From Collybiopsis luxurians FD-317 M1 (taxonomy: Eukaryota; Basidiomycota; Agaricomycetes; Agaricales; Omphalotaceae), in NCBI GenBank assembly GCA_000827265.1, contig KN834759.1, positions 663,666-727,665 on the forward strand: a DNA stretch of 64,000 nt, in the 5' to 3' direction. Shown here in pieces: positions 1-10,880 of this stretch. Positions within the stretch are counted from its first letter, which is position 1. Each line of letters opens with the position of its first letter. The position numbers and the translations under genes were made by a program. The notes under the pieces were generated by a model. The model did no database searches, was not told the origin of the DNA, and was given only the letters and a program-made list of their open reading frames with translations.

Positions 1-2
1 AA

Positions 3-437
3 AATTTCTCCATCGGTTGTCTCGTTAGTATCGGGACGGGTATTCCAGCTTCAATGCAGGTTCGTACTGGAATTGCGTCCGTAAACGACTTTGTCGCAAT
101 CGCGACCAATAGCGAGATGGCCCACCAGCAAGCCATCCGGCTGTCCCAAATGCTGCCGCTTCGAGACGATCACAAGTACTGGAGATTTAACATGAGCAAG
201 AAAATGTCGGAGCAGGATTGGGTTGTCCAGATCGTGACAGCGTGGTTTGGTCTCAAGAAGGAGGAGAAACACCTTACTTACGCGGATATCATGACCAAAA
301 TGGATGATTGGACGGCGATTGGGATGATACGCGAATTGACTGACAAGTGGTTAGTACGTTTCGATGAGGAAGGGAAGACGGAGGTATTTTATAACCTCGG
401 ACTGCAGTCCTGTGCGAAGAAACTGTGTATGAGGTAA
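3..437 (+). CDS. Patatin-like phospholipase, C-terminal part (cut by window edge)
   Basis: The reading frame is open from base 3 to the TAA at 435-437, giving about 144 residues with no start, so the gene enters from the left. The first residues contain SIGTG followed by IP, the strand that precedes the region around the catalytic Asp in fungal patatin-like acyl hydrolases. The rest (DDHKYWRFNMS, then a helical tail) resembles the C-terminal part of the patatin domain in basidiomycete proteins. Patatin enzymes hydrolyse acyl esters of lipids with a Ser-Asp dyad; both residues would lie upstream of the window and cannot be checked. No intron is needed in the visible part. Family assignment is by motif only. 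Confidence 0.7.
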   Translation, partial: NFSIGCLVSIGTGIPASMQVRTGIASVNDFVAIATNSEMAHQQAIRLSQMLPLRDDHKYWRFNMSKKMSEQDWVVQIVTAWFGLKKEEKHLTYADIMTKMDDWTAIGMIRELTDKWLVRFDEEGKTEVFYNLGLQSCAKKLCMR

Positions 438-914
438 TACAAATACATGAATGACTTGGGAATAAACTTGTACATCATAATACAATGCATAGACACGGTA
501 GTTGTCGAATTTAGAGACAGTGTACTATTTATGGAAAGTCAAAGCTGGTTATATCCAATTGGGTGGCACGAGCGCCCTAGTGACAGTGATCTCTGTGACA
601 ACATCTCAAAGGCTGCGAAAGTCGATCAATCTACCAGATGGTTCCTTCAGACCGAGTTTGGGTTTGGTTTCCCAATCCCGAGTCGGTGCGTTTCCCGTCT
701 CCAACAACAAATACTAACGGCCCAAAAATAGTTCAGAGTAATCAAGTAGAAGTATTCGAATGATATAGTAGATTTTACAGTGGTGGTGTTTGCATCGATC
801 CAGATAGTACGAAGATATACATGAAATATTCGCATGACAGAAAAAACTTCCTAATTCGCACTGGCAAGTGATTTAGAATCACACATAACAAAAAGAACAT
901 AGTTCACGCACATT
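438..914. other. Intergenic between convergent genes
   Basis: The 477 bases lie between the lipase stop and the end of the first F-box gene, so they hold two facing 3' untranslated regions. The open frame at 447-731 has no recognisable protein and is probably chance. No repeat or RNA gene seen. Confidence 0.5.
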
Positions 915-2486
915 TCACTTCGGATTTGCCGCGCGGCGGATTGTCAACGTTAGGCCTTCGGATCCCGTAAGCTTCAAAAGTTCGGCCTGAGTGCTTTCAT
1001 CCGGCAAGCGATGATCCGTGTACTGTAAACAAACTCGTTGTAGGGGTGCTATTCTTGTGACATTCGAGTCGTCATTGGAGTGGCTGGTACTCAGAATCCG
1101 GGATTTCATCATTGCAACGAAGTGCTCGGTGATGAGAGAGTTTCGAAAGACGAGAGTGAGATCGGTAAGCTGGGGAAGTAAAGGACATAACGAACGATCA
1201 AAAGGCTTTCCATCATCAAAGTTGTCGAGTTTGACATCCTCCTCAGGGGGGTTCGCCAATACGAACGTTTCATCGTCTGTTTCATGGTCTGAAATCGCTA
1301 GCGAGTCGAAGAACCCGTTAGAAAGTGGAGGAGGGGGACGGAAGCCTTTGGAAACGGGAAATTTAGCATGCGCGGCGTGTTCTTCGAACGCAAGATGGGT
1401 CAATGACGGAAGTACAGCAAGAAGGTTGAGAAAGCGAGTATCGGAGATGTGTACAAATCGGAGGGATAAATTAGTGATTGCAGTGGAAGAAGAGCGAGTG
1501 AGGACTGATTTGAACGCTTCAAGAGGGAATGGAATTACTTCGCCACTTTCAAGGGTGAATTCAAGCGCTTTGACACTCGGTTCTAAAGTTAAGTTCTTGA
1601 AGAAGATAGACAACGGATTTCCTTCTTCTTCCGGGTCCAAACGAGGGGTGATCATCTTGAGCGTTTGAGAGGAGCACCTATGCGCATCTCCCACTTCTCC
1701 ATTGAAGGAAATGTAACACAATTCCAGGGTTGTGTCTGCAGAAGCAGCATTCATGACCGACCCTGCCTCCTCAAACTTTACACCCGAAACTAAAATGTAG
1801 CGCACGGGACTAGCTGAGGTGAACTGGGAAAGGTGTTGGGCGTCCGTCAAGTGAATGCAGGACAGAGATAAACGTTGCAACTTTGGGGTTGACTTCGGAA
1901 ATTTATCCGCCGTCAGTACGAAAGCCTCACCTTCCTCATGAAGGTATTCCACCTCTAGACAAAGCTCTGTCAACATTGGCATGAACTCATGCAAGTAGAG
2001 GATGTCAGCGAAGTATGGGCCATAAAGGTGGGCATGGAAGGATCCCCAACGGTCAGAGTTGTATGAAATAGGGGCCATAAGGCGGTCCAGTGCCCTTATC
2101 GTAAACTTGTCCAAGAATTCATCGGGGTAAGGAAAGTCGGTGAGGATAATTTCCAGAGGAGCATTGCCGGAGAGCTCCAGGTAATGCTCAATCCTGTCGA
2201 CATACCGGTCCAAGAGTTCGTCATCGACCCCATATTTTCCGAACCAAGGATCCCGAATAGAAATAGTGCGCCAAAGAAGAGGCGTTGAGTGGCTCACGGC
2301 GCGCCAGTGGCGAGAGACATGGCTGTTTTTGAGCGCCACGAACTCTGTTTTACGTGCAGACCACGAGGATCTGAGAAGAGCTTCGGGTGAGGGAGGGCAG
2401 AATGAAAAGATGTGGGATAATGTTTCAGTAGCGAGACGGTGAATAGGACCTTGGGTTTGCCCCGGTGCTTTGTTGGTGGACTCCAT
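915..2486 (-). CDS. F-box protein with leucine-rich C-terminal region, copy A
   Basis: Single-exon gene for 523 residues starting at an ATG (2484-2486). Residues about 15-75 (IHRLATETLSHIFSF, then SHVSRHWRAVSHSTPLLW) are a typical basidiomycete F-box-like domain, which in the family binds Skp1 and brings substrates to an SCF ubiquitin ligase. The rest is irregular leucine-rich sequence (LTELCLEVEY, LQRLSLSCIHL, ITNLSLRFVHIS, LTDLTLVFRN) that would form the substrate-binding solenoid. The next gene upstream on the same strand is a close paralogue, so the pair arose by tandem duplication; this copy lacks the acidic tail. No introns are apparent. Such families are large and fast evolving in Agaricomycetes and the substrate is unknown. 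Confidence 0.85.
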   Translation of the reverse strand: MESTNKAPGQTQGPIHRLATETLSHIFSFCPPSPEALLRSSWSARKTEFVALKNSHVSRHWRAVSHSTPLLWRTISIRDPWFGKYGVDDELLDRYVDRIEHYLELSGNAPLEIILTDFPYPDEFLDKFTIRALDRLMAPISYNSDRWGSFHAHLYGPYFADILYLHEFMPMLTELCLEVEYLHEEGEAFVLTADKFPKSTPKLQRLSLSCIHLTDAQHLSQFTSASPVRYILVSGVKFEEAGSVMNAASADTTLELCYISFNGEVGDAHRCSSQTLKMITPRLDPEEEGNPLSIFFKNLTLEPSVKALEFTLESGEVIPFPLEAFKSVLTRSSSTAITNLSLRFVHISDTRFLNLLAVLPSLTHLAFEEHAAHAKFPVSKGFRPPPPLSNGFFDSLAISDHETDDETFVLANPPEEDVKLDNFDDGKPFDRSLCPLLPQLTDLTLVFRNSLITEHFVAMMKSRILSTSHSNDDSNVTRIAPLQRVCLQYTDHRLPDESTQAELLKLTGSEGLTLTIRRAANPK

Positions 2487-2780
2487 GAGGAGTTTAATCG
2501 AATGCTGTGCCCTACTCTGTGAATAGAAATAGGGGGTTTGTTGAGTGATGAGTCATTTTTCCTTTCTTCCAAGAAAATTGGATGGATAATCAAGTACGAT
2601 AATTCAAATCTTATGGTAGATATTTACGGTGAAGTTTATTTTTGAACTATTAGTGTAAAATATGCATATGTGCAAGATTGAAGAGATGGTCTTCAAATTC
2701 AATTCGCACTGGCAAGTAGTTTGAAAGTTATACCGTTAGGCAGGGCTGAACGGAACAAAAAGAATCCTCACATACGTCTT

Positions 2781-4517
2781 TCACTCATCATCCAATTCCT
2801 CATCCGACTCCTCATCTAATCCCTCATCCGACTCCTCGCCTAATCCTTCATCCGACTCCTCACCTAATCCCTCATCCGACTCCTCATCCGACTCATCTAT
2901 TTTCTCACTCAACAACTCAAATTTTAGCATTAGGCCTTCTGATTCACCGAGCTTCATCAGCTCTGCCTGAGACTTTTCATCCAGCAAGCGATGCTCCGCA
3001 TACTGTAAACAAACACGTTGTAGGGATACCATTCCTGCGACATTCGAGTCGTTATCAGAGCGGTTGCTGCTCAAAATTCGAGATTTGATCATTGCAATGG
3101 CGTGCTCGGTGATGAGAGAGTTTCGAAAGATGAGAGTGAGATCGGTAAGCTTAGGAAGTAAAGGACATAACGAGTGATCAAAAGGCTTTCCATCACCAAA
3201 CTCGTCGAGTTTGCTATCTTCCTGAGAAGAATCCTCCGACACGAAAGTTTTGTCATCTGCTTTGTGGTCCGAGATGGCAAGGGAGTCAAAGAACCCGTTG
3301 GAATGTGGAGGAGGGGGAAGAAAGTCTTCAGAAATAGGAAATTTAGCTTTCGAAGTATATTCCTCGAAAGTGAGATGGGTCAATGACGGAAGTATCGCAA
3401 GAAGATTGAGAAAGTGAGTATCGGAAATGTGCATGTATCGAAGGGACAAGTCGGTGATTGCGGTGGAAGAAGAGCGACTAAGGACTGATTTGAATGATGT
3501 AAGTGGAAATGGAATTGCTTCGTCGCTTTTGATGGTGAGCTCCAACGCTTTGACACTAGGTTCTAGGGTTAATTTTTTGAAAAATATGGCCACTGGATTG
3601 CCTTCTTCAAGTTCCTCCGGGTCCGAACGAGGGGCGATCACCTTCAGGGTATGAGAGGAACATCTATACGCATCTTCCTTCTCCTCATCGAAGGAAACGT
3701 CACGCAATTCCAGAGTCGTATTTGCAGAAGCGGCATTCATGATCGACGCTACCTCCTCAAACTTTATACTCCGAATTGTAATGTCGCGCAGAGGTTTAGC
3801 GGAGGATAGCCGAGAGATGTCTTTCACGCCCATCAAGTGAATGCCAGACAGAGACAAGATTTCCAGATTTGGAGTCGACTTTGGGAATTTTCTCGCCTCC
3901 AACGCGACCCCGTCACCATCATCCTCTTTGTATTCATCGTTAGTGAACTCTGCCTTTAGGCAGAGTTCGGTCAACGAGGGCATACGTTCATACAAGTCGA
4001 AGATATGATGGAAGAAGTAATAGTCATAAAGTCGGGCATGGAAGGATTGCCAACGGTTAGCGCTGCTCGAGATAGGGCCAATCAATCCACCCAGTGCCCT
4101 CATCGAATGCTTGTCGAAGTATTCAAAATAAGGAAATTCGGTGAGGACAATCTGTAGGGAAACATTGCCGGAAAGTTTCAAGTAATGCTTGACCCTCTTG
4201 ATGTACCGGGCCAAAAGTTTGCCGTCGACCATATATTTCCCGAGCCAAGGATCGCGGATAGAAATTGTGCGCCAAAGAAGGGGCGTAGAGTGGCTCACGG
4301 CGCGCCAGTGGCGAGAGACATGGCTGATCTTTAGCGCGACAAACTCTGTTTTATGTGCAGACCACGAAGATTTGAAAAGAGCTTCGGGCGAGGGAGGGCA
4401 GAATGAAAATATGTGGGACAACGTTTCCGTAGCAAGACGGTGGATAGGACCTTCGGACACCTCTGGTGCTTTGGCTCTGGTGACTTTGGATTTGGTGGCT
4501 TTGGCTTTGGCGGGCAT
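2781..4517 (-). CDS. F-box protein with leucine-rich region and acidic repeat tail, copy B
   Basis: Single-exon gene. The frame is open further upstream, but the first ATG is at 4515-4517 (followed by Pro-Ala-Lys), so that start gives 578 residues. It begins with a short Lys/Ala-rich stretch, then the same F-box-like domain and leucine-rich region as copy A, to which it aligns over nearly the whole length with many substitutions. It differs by a C-terminal tail of about 35 residues made of repeated ESDEGLGE-like units, encoded by an imperfect tandem repeat at 2790-2897. The acidic tail could be a protein-interaction or regulatory extension, which is inference. The ATG-proximal Kozak context is good. 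The role is presumed to be an SCF substrate receptor. Confidence 0.85.
   Translation of the reverse strand: MPAKAKATKSKVTRAKAPEVSEGPIHRLATETLSHIFSFCPPSPEALFKSSWSAHKTEFVALKISHVSRHWRAVSHSTPLLWRTISIRDPWLGKYMVDGKLLARYIKRVKHYLKLSGNVSLQIVLTEFPYFEYFDKHSMRALGGLIGPISSSANRWQSFHARLYDYYFFHHIFDLYERMPSLTELCLKAEFTNDEYKEDDGDGVALEARKFPKSTPNLEILSLSGIHLMGVKDISRLSSAKPLRDITIRSIKFEEVASIMNAASANTTLELRDVSFDEEKEDAYRCSSHTLKVIAPRSDPEELEEGNPVAIFFKKLTLEPSVKALELTIKSDEAIPFPLTSFKSVLSRSSSTAITDLSLRYMHISDTHFLNLLAILPSLTHLTFEEYTSKAKFPISEDFLPPPPHSNGFFDSLAISDHKADDKTFVSEDSSQEDSKLDEFGDGKPFDHSLCPLLPKLTDLTLIFRNSLITEHAIAMIKSRILSSNRSDNDSNVAGMVSLQRVCLQYAEHRLLDEKSQAELMKLGESEGLMLKFELLSEKIDESDEESDEGLGEESDEGLGEESDEGLDEESDEELDDE
2790..2897 (-). 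repeat. In-gene tandem repeat coding an acidic tail
   Basis: About four imperfect 24-base units of the type CTCATCCGACTCCTC plus a variable part lie at the 3' end of F-box copy B. They encode Glu-Ser-Asp-Glu-Gly-Leu repeats and are absent from copy A. The unit length is a multiple of three, so gain or loss of units keeps the frame. Confidence 0.75.
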
Positions 4518-4820
4518 GATGAGTCTGATCAAGGCTTGAGGAGGTCGAGCTGAGACTGTTTCGAGGAATATAAGCAGTTAGTGAGTCATTTTACCCTTTT
4601 CGTCATTATCCGCTTCGTTTATCCGCACAATAAAAAAAAAATCGATATTTCAAATCCGGTATTCAACCCGTTCAAGACTTCAAGTTTTCGAAGAACATTG
4701 ATATTTTCAAAAACAAAACTCTGTCAAATACTCAAGTCCTTGGTATCATAAACGAGAAAATAAACCGACGGCCGCGGCCTAAAAGTCCTCTAAAAACCAG
4801 GTTCCGGAACAGAGACTTGT

Positions 4821-5894
4821 TTACCCTTGAACAATGACAACGTCACCCTCGGGCTGGAGTCGGATCCAGGGACAGATCACTTCTCCCGATGCGACCCAGT
4901 TCGAAGCATTCTGGACTTGACCCAGGATGTTGTCCAACGTGTTATCGTCAATGGGGATTTCTGACCGTTTCCAGCCTTCCTCAAGGGGAAGTCGTTCTTC
5001 GCGGAAGAGAATTTGCACAAAGCTAGATGGAGGGGATTGAATTCGTAAATGTCATGAGGGTAGTTATGGATGAAGAAAGAGACTTACTTCTTCGGTGCGA
5101 CACCGGTAGTAACGTTGCCCATGACGCTCAAGTAAAACGCCGATTCGATAGTCCGAACGAAAAATTCCTTGACGGTGTTGATAAGGGTAGGATTGACAAT
5201 CTTATCGTCGGCGAGACGTTGATCCAAAACCTGAGCAGCGGAAATGGGGTCATAGTAGTCGAAGCCGGGGTTGGAGTTGTTGAGGGTCGAAAAGACGGTT
5301 TCATTGAAATGGATGTTGTCGCCGAGAGCAAAGTCGTTTCGGGATAGGGAAACGTCATGTTCGAGGGTTCCGTGGCTGAGAAGAATGGATGGTAAATATT
5401 ATGAGCGATTCATCAAAGGAACGAGAGGATTTGGGATGTCTACTTACAGTGCCAATTCGCTGAGACTAAAGTTATCTTCTGCGTCGGTGGTGAGAAGACC
5501 AAGTTTGGCTGCTACTCGCATGATATTGATGGGCTTGAAGTTGAATCCATCTGATTAGCATAGAGGGTTAGAAAGACGATATTTAATTTGTGGATTCAGA
5601 AGGGACATACCGTTGATTGCTTTAAGGACGACTGGAACGGTAATGTTGCTCCCATTCCTGGGCAAGAAAGCGTGATTAGCCAACCTGTTGACCGTTGTGT
5701 AAGTCAGAATAGATTCTTAGGATAAACTTCTGAATGGATACCGACGTGTTCAAGCCGGGACATGGACCTCGCGAGTCATTGGGTCCGGGGGCCTCCCATT
5801 GGTGAGCGCTCCAGTCGATCTGAGCACTGCTGGAGTCACTTCTAACTCCACTGGAGATGGCAAGAGTAACGAAAGATAAGAAGAGCAAATTCAT
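4821..5894 (-). CDS. UPO: Secreted heme-thiolate peroxygenase, short (group I) type
   Basis: Five exons rebuild a 271-residue protein: 5746-5894, 5611-5684, 5448-5550, 5088-5375, 4821-5022, all junctions in phase with GT-AG introns of 60-72 nt (first donor GTCGGT is weak). Residues 1-20 look like a signal peptide. RGPCPGLNTLANH carries the heme-ligating Cys45. EHD at 114-116 and Glu186 (VRTIES) complete the PCP-EHD-E signature of short unspecific peroxygenases; the 141-residue Cys-to-Glu spacing fits that group. The family uses H2O2 to oxygenate aromatic and aliphatic substrates and acts outside the cell. All signature residues are present and there is no frameshift, so it looks functional. 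It could equally be called a chloroperoxidase-family (PF01328) protein. Confidence 0.93.
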
Positions 5895-5974
5895 TTTAAA
5901 ATGAGGCTGGAAAGCGACTGTGGAATATTTAGTGGAACGCTTGAGACTTGGGTTTTATGCTTCAGAGTGTTACG

Positions 5975-5980
5975 TATATA
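5975..5980 (-). promoter_or_regulatory. Possible TATA box of the peroxygenase gene
   Basis: A TATATA hexamer lies 81 bases upstream of the peroxygenase ATG. The distance suits a fungal core promoter with a short leader, but a hexamer in AT-rich DNA is weak evidence. Confidence 0.3.
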
Positions 5981-6827
5981 GGCACTGTTTTCGCCAACTT
6001 TGAGCATTCTGAGGAGGTATATCATAAGACGGACGGTGAATAGCCAGCTGCGGAAGGTGGCCATGACATGCGACAGGGTTAAAAGTGAAACATTCAGCTA
6101 CACGATGTCAAAAGCGAGGCGTCATATTGTAGAAACTAAAAACAGGATATCAACACTACAGTATTATAATCCGGTTAGAGAGCTTCGGGAAGCGACTGCG
6201 CTTGGACAGCCAGAAAATAAACAGCTTGGAAGGCCGGCAAGCCAGGATGTTCGATTCTGATTGGGGCCTGATATTGGCGATTTTCCCTCGTAAAGCTGCG
6301 CACCTTGTGCTCGACCTAAAATTGAACAATATGGACAGCTGTAGAGTTGATTTGAATGATCAGAATGCGCGACCTGAGTTTTTGGGTTACTCAACCGAAG
6401 GCAAAGGATTAATAGGGTTGCCTTTTCCGTAAAACCCGACGGAACAAAGTTTGAGCCAAGGCATTTAGTCTGAGTATGGTATAGCTATTGACCCAAGTCA
6501 AGGCTCCGGGCTGAACACTCAAACGGAGCCTAGGGATCATGCGTTCCAGAGAGGAGAATAATTCCCGACAGATATCGGAAATTAAATGCGGCAATATCGA
6601 GCAGTCTTGGGGTAACTCTTCCAAGCAAGACTGGCCCAAGGGACAAACATCAGACGCCGAGTTGCCCAGTAGCTGTTGTAGCCGTTTGCAGCGGTGGCTG
6701 GCAGTCTAGAGCGCCGTAACGAGCGCCTAACTAGCGTGTAAACCGCTTAGTCATTTGAACCTTAATTTTTTTCGTTCATCCACCGCGGTCGTCGCTGAAA
6801 AAAAGTCATCCGCTGCAGCTGCCCAGT
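5981..6827. other. Divergent intergenic region
   Basis: This stretch separates the divergently transcribed peroxygenase and eIF3a genes and should hold both promoters. Short open frames on both strands are not recognisable. A pyrimidine-rich ATTTTTTTCG tract precedes the eIF3a start by about 60 bases. No repeat seen. Confidence 0.45.
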
Positions 6828-9800
6828 ATGGCGCCCTTCTCAAAACCAGAAACAGTGCTCAAGCAAGCGGAGGGGCTGGTATCTGTAGGCCAGACCCATG
6901 CCGCCTTGCAATCTTTATCAGAAATGTTCTCTTCTAAACGATTCAGGTCGACACCGCTCAGCTCTTTGGAACCAATCATGCTCCGATTCATGGAACTCTG
7001 TGTCGAGATGCGAAAGGGTAGAGCAGCCAAGGAAGGCTTGATGCAATACAAAAATATCGCGCAGAACAGCAGCGTCGGGAGTATAGAAGTCGTCGTCAGC
7101 AAATTTATCGAGATGGCCGAGGCAAAGGTCAAAGAAGCCCAGGGAAGGGCTGAAAAAGCTGCTGGCCTTGGCGTGGATGTCGACGATCTTGAAGCTCCTT
7201 CGACTCCGGAATCCATTTTGCTCTCATCTGTATCCTTTTCTTCGTCTTCAGACCCATCCAAAGACCGTACAGACCGAGCTCTTGTTACGCCGTCTTTGAA
7301 GTTTCTCTGGGAATCGTACCGAACTTCTTTGGAGACTTTGAAGAACAATTCCAGACTGGAAGGTATCTACACTACCGTGGCTCAGGCCGCGTTCAAGTTC
7401 TGTCTAGGGCATAGCCGCAAAGTCGAGTTTAGGCGTCTTTGCGACACCCTTCGTCTCCATTTGTCCAATGTGGGCAAATACGCACATCAGCCTCACAGTA
7501 TCAACCTCAGTGATCCAGATACTCTTCAGCGACATCTGGACATTCGATTCTCTCAGCTACTCACTTCGGTCGAGCTCGAATTATGGCAGGAAGCTTTCCG
7601 CTCAGTCGAGGATATCCACAATCTGTTGACGATGGCACCGAAGAAAACTCTGACGATGAAGCAGGATATCATGGCTGGATATTATGAAAAACTGTCAAAA
7701 ATCTTCTTGATGAGTGGAAATGCGTTGTATCACGCTGCGGCATGGGGAAGGTATTATGAATTGGCACAAGGAAAGACGGAGGACGAAAAGGCAGCTTTGG
7801 CGGCCAAGGTCGTCGTCAGTGCTCTTGCTGTGCCAGTAGGCAACAACGCGATTAGCGGAGGTAAGAATGAGCCTCTCAAATTTGTTCATGAGTCTTTTTG
7901 ACCTTTTTTGGCAAGCAGGCTCTAGTCAGCAATCTCGCTTGACAGCCCTCTTGAACCTGGCCAAACCGCCCACCCGCGCCGGCCTTCTACGCGACGCTTT
8001 GGCTAGGGACGTCCTCCGTCTGTCCCCGCCAACGGTCAAAAAACTTTACCACGCTCTTGAAGTTGATTTTGATCCTTTGACGCTGTGTGAGACCATCGCG
8101 CCTCTTTTGGCCGAGCTCGCCACTGAGAAAGTGATTGTCAAGCAGGGCGAGGAGGAGAACCCCTATGCTCCCTACCTGCCTCTCCTCCACCAAGCTCTTC
8201 TTTCTCGTCTTCTTGCTCATCTATCAGAGGTCTATTCCTCGATCAAAATCGACAACCTTATCCAACTCATCGCACCCCTCAAATCACTCGATGGGAAGCA
8301 GATTTTTTCTGCGGCCCAAATCGAGAGCTATATCATGGGATGTGCTCGTCGGGGCGAACTGAACGTTCGAATTGACCACGCCGAGGGATGCATCGTTTTC
8401 GTCGATGAACCCTTCACCTACGGTTCGATCTACGCCGCCAATGCTACCGGGTCGGAAGAGGAAGACGAGGAAAATCTTAACCAGATTCACGATGATGGTT
8501 ACAAACCTATCCAACCGTCCGCTACTGCTCTCGTCAAGACTCGTCTCAGCACCATCGCTGGAACCCTACATCGCTCGTTGCATGTTCTCGAAGCCCAAGG
8601 TGTCGTGGAGAAGCCCGTTGCGTCCACTTCAGCTGACGGCGAATCTGGAGCTCCGCAAAGCCAGGAAGAGCGCGTCAAGGCACTGCTTTCGAATTTGCCT
8701 GCGTATAGGAAGCAGTTGCTTTTGCATCAGTCGCTTACAGCGAGGAGGAGGCAGCTGCAACAAGAGTTGGCTGCGAGAGCTGCAGCGCAGAGTCAGACTA
8801 TGCAGGCCGAGGCTTTGAGGAAGGGTGAGCGGTTTCTTTCTCTTTTTTATGTTTTCGTGTTGTTTTTTTCGTGGAGCCGGCAGCGAGAGCGGTCAACGCG
8901 TATTTTTATTCCACTGTATTCTTTTTCTTTTTTGTTTTCTTCTCGATTTTGAGTTGACGATTTACTGACGGCATTTTTTCACTTTTTTTCCTCCTCTCGT
9001 GTTCTTATATCCTCCCTCCCGCTGTTTCTGACCATATCTTCCATCCTGCGTATCCGTTCGTCCCTGTGACTCCTCAAACAGCTAAAGACGCTGCCCTCGC
9101 GCACTCGATTGCCGAAGCCCGTGAGCGTGAGGCTTCACGCCGCAAGGCCGAGGTGGAGAGGATTCGAAGGGAGGAAGCGGAAAAGTACGCCAAGGGACTG
9201 GTAGAAGGTGGTGTTATTGGGAAGGAGGTTGTCGAGGTGAGTTTCGATCTTTTATCATTTTTCTTTTCCCTCGGTTTTCGTTCGTGGATACTGGGTGTTA
9301 CATATTACATGGTATATCCGAAGGTCCTTCGGATAGACAGAGCTAATGAAATGGCTTAGCATGAGGTCGGTCCTTTATAGAGAGTGGGTCCGCTCGTTGG
9401 AGATGCTGAATGCGGTGATGGCCTGGTGTGTCGGGCTGGAGTATTTTTCTGGTTGGAGTTGTCGGAGTTGCTCGAAGTCATGAAGACGAAGAGAAAGCTG
9501 CAGTCACCTGTGGGGGGTTCGACGAATTCTAATGTTTTTTTTTCTTTCTATTTTCCTCATCCACTCCGTGTCTTGTTCTCAAAACTAACATATATATCTC
9601 AGAAAATACAATCGTCATCCACTCCCCTCGACACTACCGACCTCATCAAAATGCAAGTTCTCGCTCTCGAAAAAGACAAAAGTCTCCGCGCATCAAGACT
9701 CAAAGTCATCTCCAAACGCATCGACCACCTTGAGCGAGCGTACCGTGTCTCCGAACTCCCGCTGCTCAAGAGCGACTACGACGGTCAACAGGAAAGAGAC

Positions 9801-10880
9801 AAGGAAGCCCATATCCAAGCGCAGAACGACCTCCACGCTGAAGCGAAGAGCAAGTTCGAGGAAGACGTGGAGACCAAAAGACGTTTGACGAGGATGGTCA
9901 GTCAGTATGAGAAGAGGAAGGAGGTCCTGGTGAAGAAGAAGGGAGAAGAATTTGCGCTCAAACGAGAAAAGGCGCAGAAGCGTATTGAGGCTGAGAAGCA
10001 GAAACGTCGAGAGGAGTTCTTGAAGATGAAGGAGGAAGAGAGGAAGGCGGCGAAGGCCAAGGAAGAAGAGGAAAGACGCCAAGCGGAGGCTGAAGCCCAA
10101 CGCTTGCGTGAGGAAGAGGAAGCTCGGAGAGCGAGTGAGCGCGAAGCTCAGGCTGCGAGGGAGAGAGAGGAAGAAGAGGAAAGGAGGAAGCAAGAGGAGT
10201 TGGAGAAGGAGGAGAGGGAGAAGGAGGAACGTAGGAAAGAAAGGGAGGCAGAACGGCAGAAGACTCTGGAACAGGCGAGATTGCAGATGGAGCGGGAGGA
10301 AGAGGCTGAGAGGAGACGGCTTGCACGAGCGGCGGAGAAGGCCGCTGAGAAGAACAAGCCGGCGGTCAGCGAAGCAGCTCCTGCAGCTAGTGCTTGGAGA
10401 CGCCGAACAGCTGCAGATTCTCCCTCTAATACTCCTGCATCGTCCGTTCCAGCCACGCCTACTAAGGCATCCGCGTTCGGCTCTCGAGTGGATCGTGACG
10501 TTCCCGCTAGGTCGAGCTCTCCTGCACCAGCCGCATCTGCCGGACCCGCCAAGTACAGGCCTGGTCAAGGACTCGGTGGTGGGGGATGGAGAGCCAGGGA
10601 GGAGGCCAAAGCGAGAAGTATGGCGTTTCCTTTGTTCTTTCTTCGGTGTTGGTCCCAATGCTAATGAACCGCCTTGCAATCCATAGGTGACAATCCAACT
10701 CCACCCTCACGTACCGACAGTCCTGCTCCTCCTGCGTCTAATCGAGCATCGGGCATCTTTGGATCCGGGACGCCGAGACAGGAACAGTCCGAGAAGAAGG
10801 AAGATGACGATGGGTTTACGGTTGTGGGTACGGAGAAGAAGAACGTTTGGAAGCCGAGGAGGCTCGGTGGTGGACGTTGA
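6828..10880 (+). CDS. TIF32: Translation initiation factor eIF3 subunit a
   Basis: Five exons join in phase: 6828-7860, 7919-8824, 9082-9236, 9603-10617, 10687-10880, giving 1100 residues. The ATG is the first in frame and starts MAPFSKPETVLKQAEGLV, the conserved eIF3a N-terminus. The N-terminal half is the helical repeat and PCI module (LKFLWESYRTSLETLKNN, FDPLTLCETIAPLL, the FSAAQIESYIMGCARRGEL winged-helix part) that scaffolds eIF3 and binds the 40S subunit. Exon 4 is a long, highly charged Glu/Lys/Arg coiled coil that in the family contacts eIF3b. The C-terminus is Ser/Pro-rich and ends VWKPRRLGGGR. Introns 2 (257 nt) and 3 (366 nt) are long for this window. This is an essential cytoplasmic protein, and this copy is intact; three decayed partial copies lie downstream. 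Confidence 0.96.

Noticed and set aside
1018..1668. 216-codon plus-strand frame
   Set aside because: Antisense shadow of F-box copy A; no start context and no family.
9237..9602. A hidden gene inside the long third intron of eIF3a
   Set aside because: The frame from 9,384 is open only because it runs into exon 4; the intronic part has no similarity to any family I know.
9693..10679. 328-codon open frame on the minus strand
   Set aside because: It lies wholly opposite eIF3a exon 4. The Glu/Lys/Arg-rich coding strand gives a stop-poor Leu/Ser/Pro-rich antisense frame; it has no protein signature.
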